NCBI RefSeq assembly: GCF_014359955.1
Contig: NZ_JACIYL010000027.1
Span: 1-13,660 of the forward strand
Direction: 5' to 3'
DNA length: 13,660 nt
DNA from: Thermogutta sp.
Lineage (GTDB): Bacteria; Planctomycetota; Planctomycetia; Pirellulales; Thermoguttaceae
Part shown: positions 6,911 through 13,462 of the stretch, one piece after another
How the letters are laid out: each line of letters begins with the position of its first letter
Numbering within the stretch: the stretch's first letter is position 1
Translations under genes and position numbers: made by a program
The notes under the pieces: generated by a model
What the model saw: the letters and a program-made list of their open reading frames with translations, nothing else
What the model was told of the DNA's origin: nothing
The model's database searches: none

Positions 6911-8635
6911 ATGCTTAGGGCAGCGTCCCTTACTTGGCGTGCCATCAGAGGATTTCTCTGCACGCTGGCAGCCGCCGCTGTGTTTCTGGCGGGAACGTCT
7001 CGCCTCCATGCGGCCCAGACAAGCTCAGCCGAGGCTCCGCAAAAAGCCAGCTCGGCTTCGGCCACGGCCAAGACTCCGCCAAACGTCGTGATCATTCTCG
7101 CGGACGACATGGGCTACTCGGACCTGGGCTGCTACGGCGGTGAGATCGAGACGCCCAATCTGGACCATCTGGCGGCCAACGGACTGCGATTCACCCAGTG
7201 CTACAATTCCGCCCGGTGCTGGCCTTCGCGAGCAGCCATCATGACGGGCTATTACCCCCAGCAGGTGCGGCGCGATACCGTTCCCGGCGTGCGCAGTGGT
7301 GGCGGCGGAGTCCGGCCGGCGTGGGCGCCACTTCTGTCGGAAGTGCTGAGGGAACACGGTTATCGGTGTTACCATTCAGGAAAATGGCACATCGATAAAC
7401 AGCCCTGGACAAGTGGCTTCGATCACAGCTACGTGCTCAACGATCATAATCGCTTCTTCCATCCTCACAATCACCAGGAAGATGGGCGTCCGCTTCCCAC
7501 CCCCGGCCCTAACGACGGCTACTATGCCACCACGGCGATTGCCAGGTATGCCGTGAAGTATCTCGCGGAACACGCCACGGAGCACCGCGAAAAACCGTTC
7601 TTCCTGTATCTCTGCTTCACGTCTCCGCACTTCCCACTCCAGGCACCGCAGGAGGTCATCGCCCAGTACCGCGATCGTTATCGGGTGGGGTGGAACGTCA
7701 TTCAGCAGCAGCGGGGCAAGCGGCTTCTGGAAATGGGACTCGTCCGCAACAGCCCGCCGCCCATGGAGGTCCATCTTGGACCCCCGTATGACTTCCCGGA
7801 AGCATTCAAGATTCTCGGGCCGGCCGAGGTGAAATACCCCATCCCCTGGAACGAACTGACCCCGGAACAGAAAGAATTCCAAACCACCAAGATGGCGATT
7901 CACGCCGCCATGGTCCACATCATGGATGAGGCCGTGGGCATGGTCGTGGAGCAGCTCAAGAAGATGGGGGCCCTCGACAATACTGTCATTTTCTTCGCCT
8001 CCGATAACGGCGCCAGTGCCGAGATCATGGTGCGGGGCGACGGCCATGACCCCAAAGCCCCGATGGGCAGCGAAAAGACATTTCTCTGCCTGGGTCCCGG
8101 CTGGTCGAGTGCGTCCAACACCCCCTTCCGCCGCCATAAAACCTGGGTCCACGAAGGCGGTATTTCCACGCCGCTCATCGTCCACTGGCCACAGGGCATC
8201 ACCGCCCGCGGAGAACTCCGGCATACCCCCGTGCACTTCGTGGATGTCTTTCCGACGGTCCTCGAACTGGCGGGCATTTCCATGCCCGACCGCTGGAACG
8301 GCCAGGAACGTCCCCAGCCGCCGGGAAAAAGCATCGTCCCGCTATTCACCAAAGATGGGACCGTGGAACATGATTTCTTCTGGTTCCTCCATGAAGGAAA
8401 TCGGGCCATCCGCGCTGGCGACTGGAAGCTGGTCGCCGCCCGAGGTGATCCCTGGGAGTTGTATAACCTAGCGGAGGACCGCGGCGAAACGAACAATCTG
8501 GCGACAAAACTGCCAGAGAAAGTCGCAGAACTGGAAAGCCTGTGGAACCGGCTGTGGGAACAATATCAGCAGGATGCCAAACGTGACCTGACACAAGCTC
8601 CCGCCTCCAATACAAAACCACGAAAAGCCGGGTAA
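6911..8635 (+). CDS. Secreted formylglycine-dependent sulfatase (arylsulfatase A type, family S1)
   Basis: A 574-residue sulfatase that would hydrolyse a sulfate ester, in planctomycetes commonly on sulfated polysaccharide; the substrate is not readable here. A signal peptide occupies residues 1-35 (RR-containing start, then FLCTLAAAAVFLAG, cut after HAA), and an Ala/Ser-rich linker follows. Metal ligands Asp65-Asp66 (ILADDMGYSDLGCYG), the modification motif C-W-P-S-R with Cys103 as formylglycine precursor, Lys158 and His160 (SGKWH), His240 (TSPH), Asp365-Asn366 (FFASDNG) and Lys410 (RRHKTWVHEGG) form a complete active site. A C-terminal subdomain (GNRAIRAGDWKLVAARGDPWELYNLAEDRGETNNLA) is classic. 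A maturation enzyme is not present in the window. GGAGG lies upstream of the ATG. It stands alone, bounded by repeat clusters on both sides. Confidence 0.94.
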   Translation: MLRAASLTWRAIRGFLCTLAAAAVFLAGTSRLHAAQTSSAEAPQKASSASATAKTPPNVVIILADDMGYSDLGCYGGEIETPNLDHLAANGLRFTQCYNSARCWPSRAAIMTGYYPQQVRRDTVPGVRSGGGGVRPAWAPLLSEVLREHGYRCYHSGKWHIDKQPWTSGFDHSYVLNDHNRFFHPHNHQEDGRPLPTPGPNDGYYATTAIARYAVKYLAEHATEHREKPFFLYLCFTSPHFPLQAPQEVIAQYRDRYRVGWNVIQQQRGKRLLEMGLVRNSPPPMEVHLGPPYDFPEAFKILGPAEVKYPIPWNELTPEQKEFQTTKMAIHAAMVHIMDEAVGMVVEQLKKMGALDNTVIFFASDNGASAEIMVRGDGHDPKAPMGSEKTFLCLGPGWSSASNTPFRRHKTWVHEGGISTPLIVHWPQGITARGELRHTPVHFVDVFPTVLELAGISMPDRWNGQERPQPPGKSIVPLFTKDGTVEHDFFWFLHEGNRAIRAGDWKLVAARGDPWELYNLAEDRGETNNLATKLPEKVAELESLWNRLWEQYQQDAKRDLTQAPASNTKPRKAG

Positions 8636-8660
8636 CAGGCGGCGAGTAAAAACGACCTTT

Positions 8661-8733
8661 GTGAAGGCTAAAGCCTTCACCAGAAAGTGGCGATGAATCG
8701 CCGCACTCCATGGAGCCCGGGGCTATAGCTCCG
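8661..8733. repeat. Partial copy of the modular hairpin unit
   Basis: Just after the sulfatase stop, three or four inverted repeats follow each other: GTGAAGGC/GCCTTCAC at 8661-8680 with a TAAA loop, GGCGAT/ATCGCC at 8689-8702, the palindrome CTCCATGGAG at 8706-8715, and CGGGGC/GCTCCG at 8718-8733. Order and sequence match the centre of the 241-base unit at 10584-11063, apart from the last arm, which differs but still pairs. It lies between two converging genes and may work as a bidirectional terminator, though it lacks a U-tract. Confidence 0.8.
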
Positions 8734-8772
8734 CCGAGAACCAGCCGTTCGGGAACCTGAACAGCCGGACGG

Positions 8773-9540
8773 CTACTTGCGGAAATGCTCCAGAAACAGG
8801 GTGCGCAGCGATCCGAGGCGTGCTTCCGTGCGCTCGGCGAGACTGCCCGGAACACCGTAATTCTGGATGGTTCGAAGATAATCTGTCAGCTCCTGCCGAG
8901 CAGCAGCCGGCCCGTGAATAAAGAAATGCATCCAGGCCCACGACCATCGATAGGCGCTGCCATCCATGTCTTCCATGCGGGCGATCTGTTCCAGTTTGTC
9001 TAGAGAAGGCACATAACCCAGTCGCGCCCAGAAGCGGACGGTCTTGTAATAGGGGTGCCCAAACACCCGATCGCCCGGTGGGGCCTCGAAATATTCCGCC
9101 AATCCCTCATCAAGCCACAGAGGAACCATGGGCAAAGCCGTGTGCAGGAGGGCGTGCGTCGCCTCGTGTCGCAGGTCGGTGGCCAGTTCCCGACTGCGAT
9201 AGGCCAGCACGAACGCACGTCCGGAACGCTCGAGATACAATGCCCGGCGATACGGAACGTCAGGAAATTCCCGGCGTAGAAACTGCTGGTATCCGTGCTG
9301 GGAATCAAACAGCAGCACAGTCACCGGGCGCTGACCCAGCTCAATGCCCAGGGCCGATTGAATATCCTGGGCGAGTTGCCCGAGGTCATCGACGAGGTCC
9401 TCCATTTCCCCAAGCGGGAATTGGGCGTAGATGGTGAAGCCGCCGACGGTGCGACTGTCCACCCAGACCCCCTGGGACGTCACGACCGGTCCCAGAGAAC
9501 TTGATTGTGCGCAGATGGCCAGAAGGAATGCCGCCAGCAC
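8773..9540 (-). CDS. Secreted DUF1570-like zinc metallopeptidase
   Basis: A 255-residue protein with an N-terminal hydrophobic stretch (MLAAFLLAICAQ) that looks like a short signal peptide, so it is probably exported. The catalytic region carries the gluzincin motif HEATH (His125, Glu126, His129) with the presumed third zinc ligand Glu145 in WLDEGLAEYFE, the arrangement of the DUF1570/peptidase-MA-like families abundant in planctomycetes. The rest is a mixed alpha-beta body with no other recognisable domain. Substrate unknown. The start is GTG 9540, preceded by AGGTGG; an in-frame stop lies only 21 bases further upstream. It begins 50 bases after the phosphatase stop and is likely the second gene of that transcript. 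Its end at 8773 converges on the sulfatase. Confidence 0.82.
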   Translation of the reverse strand: MLAAFLLAICAQSSSLGPVVTSQGVWVDSRTVGGFTIYAQFPLGEMEDLVDDLGQLAQDIQSALGIELGQRPVTVLLFDSQHGYQQFLRREFPDVPYRRALYLERSGRAFVLAYRSRELATDLRHEATHALLHTALPMVPLWLDEGLAEYFEAPPGDRVFGHPYYKTVRFWARLGYVPSLDKLEQIARMEDMDGSAYRWSWAWMHFFIHGPAAARQELTDYLRTIQNYGVPGSLAERTEARLGSLRTLFLEHFRK

Positions 9541-9590
9541 GCTCCACCTGTACTTTATTCACGCTCGTTCGTTGACCGCAGCGTCGTGGT

Positions 9591-10400
9591 TCACCCGGCC
9601 AGTCGCCGCCATGCCCGCCGCCAGAATGGCTCCGCCGTTTCCACCCGCTCCAGGCTCTGGACGGACATTCCCTGGACAATCCTGGCGGGATTGCGACGGC
9701 AGAGAATATCTGCCGCATCCCGGCCCAATCGTCGGGCGATGTGCCGCGCGGCTTCCGCCATCACCGGTGGTCGGCCACGAACTCCATGGCCGTCGCTCGC
9801 CACCACATGGACGCGTCCGCTCAGAAGGATTTCTTCGGCAAACTGCCGCACAGTCGGCCCAAAAGCCCCCGTCAGGCTTCCCGCCGTCAGTTGGATCAGC
9901 GCCCCGGCGGACATCACTTCTTCGAGCTTCTCCGGATGCCGCAGGAGAGCCGTGTTCCGCTCGGGATGGGTGAGAATGCCCGTCACCCCCACCCGCTTCA
10001 ATTCCCGCAACAGCGAATCGAGAGGAAAATAGACGTCGTGGGGGAGTTCCAAAAGCACATAGCGGCCACCTCCCAGCGTGGAAACCTCGCCCCTTTTCAC
10101 GGACTCAGCCAGCTCTTCATCGATCCGCACATCGGCACCGCTGAAGATTTCGAGAGGAATGGCGGCCTCCCGCAGCCGCCCCCGCAGTTCGTCGCAACGG
10201 GCGGCGATCACCGCCGGGGTGTTCTGCTGATATCGGCCACGCTGGTGGGGAGTCGCCACGATCCAGGCGGTGCCCTCCCGCACGGCCAGCCGGGCCATTG
10301 CCAGGGCCTGATCCCAGTTCGGCGGCCCATCGTCCAATGCCGGAAGAATGTGACAGTGAATATCCACCCAACCCGGGGGGAATGAACCTGCGTGTTCCAT
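9591..10400 (-). CDS. PHP-family tyrosine phosphatase, CpsB/YwqE type
   Basis: A 269-residue protein of the polymerase-and-histidinol-phosphatase (PHP) superfamily. CpsB/YwqE relatives are manganese-dependent protein-tyrosine phosphatases that reverse the autophosphorylation of bacterial tyrosine kinases controlling polysaccharide synthesis. Metal-binding motifs are visible in order: DIHCHILPALDDGP (His15, His17, Asp23/24), ATPH (His52), a GADVRID segment near 88, ILTHPERN (His145) and ASDGH (Asp203, His205). Length matches the family. No kinase or glycan gene lies in the window, so its partner is not known. The ATG at 10400 fits the family start; an in-frame GTG at 10415 would add five residues. 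A metallopeptidase gene follows 50 bases downstream. The region upstream is a repeat cluster. Confidence 0.86.
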   Translation of the reverse strand: MEHAGSFPPGWVDIHCHILPALDDGPPNWDQALAMARLAVREGTAWIVATPHQRGRYQQNTPAVIAARCDELRGRLREAAIPLEIFSGADVRIDEELAESVKRGEVSTLGGGRYVLLELPHDVYFPLDSLLRELKRVGVTGILTHPERNTALLRHPEKLEEVMSAGALIQLTAGSLTGAFGPTVRQFAEEILLSGRVHVVASDGHGVRGRPPVMAEAARHIARRLGRDAADILCRRNPARIVQGMSVQSLERVETAEPFWRRAWRRLAG

Positions 10401-10583
10401 CCTTGTCCCACACACTGGTCCGGAGAACGTTTCCTGCTGACCGGTATGTCAACCGATCAGGCCGCGATCCATCACCTGAACGAACGGAAGATTAGGCACT
10501 GCCGCCGACGAAGGTCAAGGGCAGTCAAGAGCGAAGCATCTCGCCATCTCTACCCAGTTGTGGTTAAATCGTACACCCAAATG

Positions 10584-10822
10584 GTGTGGGGGCAATTCAT
10601 GGATTACCTCTACACGGGGACCGCTTGCGTGGTCGGCGCAAAACACCGCAAGCGGCAAGGATGTGAAGGCGAAAGCCTTCACCAGAAAGCGGCGATGAAG
10701 CGCCGCACTCCATGGAGTGCGGGGCTTGAGCCCCGCTTTTCGGCGCGGGACTTCAGTCCCCGATCAACGGCCATGGTTGATCCAATAGTTGAATGACGGA
10801 CGTGACAAGCACGTCCCTCCGA
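10584..10822. repeat. Tandem repeat unit 1 (period 241)
   Basis: First copy of a composite unit repeated ungapped 241 bases later. It begins with a degenerate AATTCATG palindrome (10586-10613), runs through GTGAAGGC/GCCTTCAC, GCGGCG/CGCCGC, CACTCCATGGAGTG, GCGGGGC/GCCCCGC and GGGACT/AGTCCC inverted repeats, and ends with a GGACGTG-ACAAG-CACGTCC hairpin (10798-10816) and CCTCCGA. The last 108 bases (10715-10822) are identical to copy two; the first 131 hold about 18 differences. Confidence 0.88.
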
Positions 10823-10824
10823 CG

Positions 10825-11063
10825 TTGTAGGGGCAATTCATGAATTGCCTCTACCCGGGGCCCGCTTGCGTGGTTGCGGCAAAACACCGGAAACGGCAAG
10901 GTGGTGAAGGCTAAAGCCTTCACCGGAAAGCGGCGATGAATCGCCGCACTCCAAAGAGTGCGGGGCTTGAGCCCCGCTTTTCGGCGCGGGACTTCAGTCC
11001 CCGATCAACGGCCATGGTTGATCCAATAGTTGAATGACGGACGTGACAAGCACGTCCCTCCGA
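10825..11063. repeat. Tandem repeat unit 2 (period 241)
   Basis: Second copy. Its palindrome (10827-10854) is closer to perfect than that of copy one. The inner hairpins are at 10904-10923 (loop TAAA), 10930-10947 (GCGGCGAT/ATCGCCGC), 10960-10977 (GCGGGGC/GCCCCGC, loop TTGA), 10988-11001 (GGGACT/AGTCCC) and 11039-11057 (GGACGTG/CACGTCC, loop ACAAG). Confidence 0.88.
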
Positions 11064-11070
11064 GAAAAGC

Positions 11071-11211
11071 GGACCCGACCGGCGGGTCCCTCCGAAGGGT
11101 CGGAGGGGCACGCTTGTCGTGCCCGGCGAAAGGCGATGGATGATCCAATGTCGAACGGCGGACGTGACAAGCACGTCCCTCCGAAAAAAAGCGGACGCGA
11201 CCAGCGGGTCC
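11071..11211. repeat. Four further 7-5-7 hairpin repeats and a partial unit copy
   Basis: Hairpins lie at 11071-11089 (GGACCCG, loop ACCGG), 11106-11124 (GGGCACG, loop CTTGT, reverse orientation), 11160-11178 (GGACGTG, loop ACAAG) and 11193-11211 (GGACGCG with one mismatch, loop ACCAG). The stretch 11132-11185 resembles the right end of the 241-base unit (ATGGATGATCCAAT before a GGACGTG hairpin), so it is a third, truncated and diverged copy. Confidence 0.82.
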
Positions 11212-11233
11212 CTCCGAAAGGCGGAAATACGCG

Positions 11234-11261
11234 GTAGGGACAATTCATGAATTGCCCCTAC
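11234..11261. repeat. 28-base near-palindrome closing the repeat cluster
   Basis: Arms GTAGGG and CCCTAC around CAATTCATGAATTG with one A/C mismatch pair. This is the best-conserved copy of the element also present at 6588 and 10827, and it marks the right border of the repeat cluster. Confidence 0.85.
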
Positions 11262-11354
11262 ACGAATACCGTCCATCTCGCGACGCTCGATTGGGTTTCG
11301 GAACAACTCTTGAATCGCCCCAACTACGGGCGAACTGGTGCTGTTTTTACGGTG

Positions 11355-11474
11355 CTATATTCTCAGCCGATAAGCGACGGAGCTGTGGGCAAATTCCCCA
11401 AAAACGTAGATCACCAACAGGAATACAGAGCCCACAACAGCGAGTGACACCCAGTGAGCGGCTCCCCGCTCCAC
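11355..11474 (-). CDS. Possible 39-residue single-pass membrane microprotein
   Basis: A GTG directly behind the epmB stop TAG, in the same frame, opens 39 codons closed by TAG at 11357-11355. The product has a charged start (ERG), a hydrophobic stretch of about 22 residues (WVSLAVVGSVFLLVIYVFG) long enough to cross a membrane, and a polar tail ending RLRI. GAAGGTG lies inside the epmB end at a loose Shine-Dalgarno distance. Short size means chance cannot be excluded; the hydrophobic composition and tight coupling to epmB are the arguments for it. Function unknown. Confidence 0.4.
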   Translation of the reverse strand: MERGAAHWVSLAVVGSVFLLVIYVFGEFAHSSVAYRLRI

Positions 11475-12539
11475 CTAAAATATGGGCACCTTCGACGTCG
11501 CGCCGGGAACTTCTCGAACGTACCGGGGCACAAGGTAGCCCGGCAAGCGCTGGCGAAGCTCCACCACGATCCGCCGACCGCGTTCTTCGGGCACTTCAAA
11601 ATGATGGGTGCCGGCCACTCTGTCGAGCTGGTGCAGATAATAGGGCATCACGCCGAGGTCCGAGAGCTTCTCGTAAAGCTCTGCAAGCACCTCCGCCGAG
11701 TCATTCACCCCGGCCAGAAGCACGGACTGCACAAGCAGGATGGCGCCGGTGGCGCGAAGACGTTGTATCGCGGCGCCCACAGCATCGTCTATCTCCCGCG
11801 GGTGGTTGGCGTGGAGGACGACGATCTTCGTCAACGAACATCGCTTGAAAGCGGCCAGGAACTCGGCCGTCACCCGTTGGGGGATGACAATGGGCATGCG
11901 GGTATGCACCCGAACCCTCCGCAGGTGGGGAATCCCTTCCAGCGCCTCCAGCCACGCTGTCCACTCGACATCGTCAATGATGAGGGGCTCGCCACCGCTG
12001 AAAATGACCTCTGTCACCTCGGGATGGGCTGAAAGGTAGTCCACTACAGGGGCGATCAATCGCGGCTGAGCACCGCTGACTGTCTCTTTCTGAGGTGTTT
12101 GCCCGCCATCCAGGGCCTGGGCATAGGGAAAATGCCGCCGAAAGCAGTACCGGCAATGGACGGGACAGGCCGGGTGCGTTACGATAAGAATTCTGCCGTG
12201 GTATTTGGCGAGGATCCCGGGCGCCGCCAGTGCGGCCTGCTCCTGGAGTGGATCGGTCGTGAAGCCCTCGACCGCCTGAGTTTCTTCCCACACGGGGAGG
12301 AACTGACGAAGCACGGGGTCGCGAGGATCGCCTTTCCGAATTCGGGGAAGGACGGTCCGCGGCAGCAGCAGGGAAAACCCGTTCCCGGCCCGGCGGGCGT
12401 GCTCGGCCAGCGAGATCGGGAGCTCCAACTCGCGGCACAGCTCCTGTGGATCCCGAATCGCCTCTGCCAAAACAGTTTTCCAGTCTGGCACCCTGGGTAA
12501 ATCGGACTGGGACTCGCTGAGCAAAGCAGCTTCAGACAT
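11475..12539 (-). CDS. epmB: EF-P lysine (R)-beta-lysine 2,3-aminomutase EpmB
   Basis: A 354-residue radical-SAM, PLP-dependent aminomutase of the YjeK/EpmB family, which turns (S)-alpha-lysine into (R)-beta-lysine for attachment to EF-P. The iron-sulfur motif CPVHCRYC (Cys125, Cys129, Cys132) binds the 4Fe-4S cluster; FSGGEPLI is the SAM-binding GGE loop; HTRMPIVIPQRVT is characteristic of lysine aminomutases; Lys350 in TSKVPIF is the expected PLP-binding lysine at the very end. Length is close to the E. coli enzyme (342) and shorter than clostridial KamA, which fits EpmB rather than the lysine-fermentation enzyme, as does the adjacent efp-epmA pair. ATG 12539 was taken as start; GTG 12563 would add eight residues. 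No strong ribosome site precedes either. Confidence 0.93.
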   Translation of the reverse strand: MSEAALLSESQSDLPRVPDWKTVLAEAIRDPQELCRELELPISLAEHARRAGNGFSLLLPRTVLPRIRKGDPRDPVLRQFLPVWEETQAVEGFTTDPLQEQAALAAPGILAKYHGRILIVTHPACPVHCRYCFRRHFPYAQALDGGQTPQKETVSGAQPRLIAPVVDYLSAHPEVTEVIFSGGEPLIIDDVEWTAWLEALEGIPHLRRVRVHTRMPIVIPQRVTAEFLAAFKRCSLTKIVVLHANHPREIDDAVGAAIQRLRATGAILLVQSVLLAGVNDSAEVLAELYEKLSDLGVMPYYLHQLDRVAGTHHFEVPEERGRRIVVELRQRLPGYLVPRYVREVPGATSKVPIF

Positions 12540-12861
12540 GGCGGAGGCAGGGGAAAATTTCACAGGATTGACGTCGCACAGACGACAAGCGTTTCAACTT
12601 ACTTTGGGACTGTGCTCAAAAACCGGTGGGGATGGCACCACGCTGCGGCCGCTTGGGAGAATCACGGCTCACCACGGCGGCCAGCCGTTATCCTCACCGC
12701 GGCCTTTTGTTATCGTACCGGCATTGGCAGGCACTGGGAAGCGTCCGCAAAAATAACGAAATACGGCGCGGCGCTGTTTGGAATGGTTCAGCGCACGCCT
12801 GCGCAACAAGAAGATATTCCACGAAATCACACACAGAATCGAGAACGAGAGGGTTGGAGAC
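12540..12861. promoter_or_regulatory. Divergent intergenic region between epmB and efp
   Basis: These 322 bases must carry promoters for both epmB (minus) and efp (plus). A TTGGCA at 12724-12729 is a weak -35 candidate for efp, followed by an A-rich stretch, but spacing is poor. No hairpin repeat of the type seen elsewhere in the window is present. Just before the efp start, GAGAGGG (12847-12853) is the likely ribosome site. Confidence 0.4.
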
Positions 12862-13431
12862 GTGGCCACTTACAACACGAGCGAATTTCGCAAAGGTCTG
12901 AAGGTTCAGCTTGACGGCGAACCTTATCTGATGATCGAATGCACGTTCGTCAAGCCGGGCAAAGGTCAGGCGCTTTACAAATGCAAGCTGAAAAATCTCA
13001 TCCGCAACACGGTCATCGACCGCACGTACAAGAGCGGCGATACGATCGAAGCCGCCGATGTGGAAGAGATCGAAGCCCAGTTCCTCTACCGGCAGGGCGA
13101 TTCCTTCATCTTCATGGATAACAACACCTACGAACAATATGAACTGACCAAGGATCAGGTGGATGAGGCCTGGAAGTATCTCAAAGAGGGCATGCCGTGT
13201 ACAATGCTCCTCTTTAACGGCAAACCAATCTCTGTAACGCCGCCCAACCACGTGGTTCTGCGGGTGGAATACTGCGAGCCGGGTGTCCGCGGCAACACGG
13301 CCACCAACGTCACCAAGCCCTGCCAACTGGAGACCGGCGCGGAAATCATCGTTCCGGCGTTCGTCGAGATTGGCGACCTCATCAAGATCGACACGCGCAC
13401 CGGTGAGTACATTGAGCGCGTGAAAGAATAA
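12862..13431 (+). CDS. efp: Translation elongation factor P
   Basis: A 189-residue EF-P, the usual length. It enters the ribosomal E site and rescues stalling at consecutive prolines. Domain I (about 1-65, KOW-like) holds the loop FVKPGKGQA with Lys34 at exactly the position beta-lysylated in E. coli; domains II and III (about 66-189, OB folds) carry FLYRQGDSFIFMDNNTYEQYEL and TNVTKPCQLETGAEIIVPAFVEIGDLIKIDTRTGEYIERV, the canonical C-terminal signature. The reading frame is open further upstream, but GTG 12862 gives the family start (MATYNTSEFRKGLK), so the start is unusual in codon only. epmA follows after 31 bases and epmB is divergent, so the locus groups substrate and modifying enzymes. 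Confidence 0.97.
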   Translation: MATYNTSEFRKGLKVQLDGEPYLMIECTFVKPGKGQALYKCKLKNLIRNTVIDRTYKSGDTIEAADVEEIEAQFLYRQGDSFIFMDNNTYEQYELTKDQVDEAWKYLKEGMPCTMLLFNGKPISVTPPNHVVLRVEYCEPGVRGNTATNVTKPCQLETGAEIIVPAFVEIGDLIKIDTRTGEYIERVKE

Positions 13432-13462
13432 CACAGGCTGGCCTGATGAGACGCTCTCCCGG

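Larger units (their letters stand above)
10401..11354. other. Large gene-free region filled with hairpin repeats
   Basis: About 950 bases with no credible gene on either strand. Positions 10401-10583 are unstructured sequence that should hold the phosphatase promoter (minus strand), where I see no clear boxes. Positions 10584-11063 are two tandem 241-base-period units, 11066-11261 a string of short hairpins ending in a palindrome, and 11262-11354 plain sequence. Open frames crossing the repeats encode Arg/Pro/Gly-rich strings with no family likeness. Confidence 0.6.

Noticed and set aside
7376..8236. A 286-codon open frame on the minus strand inside the sulfatase
   Set aside because: The sulfatase has a complete active site on the plus strand; the antisense product is His/Gly-rich without recognisable structure.
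8741..8775. Possible terminator for the metallopeptidase gene (AGCCG/CGGCT arms)
   Set aside because: The stem is only five bases, the loop choice is ambiguous, and no T-run follows on the minus strand.
10392..10796. Possible coding frame of 134 codons across the first repeat unit
   Set aside because: It crosses the phosphatase start region and repeat hairpins, has no family likeness, and the frame does not persist in the second repeat unit.
10584..11261. Possible CRISPR array
   Set aside because: Copies are not separated by unique spacers of even length; the period is 241 bases, the units contain many inverted repeats and no cas gene is near.
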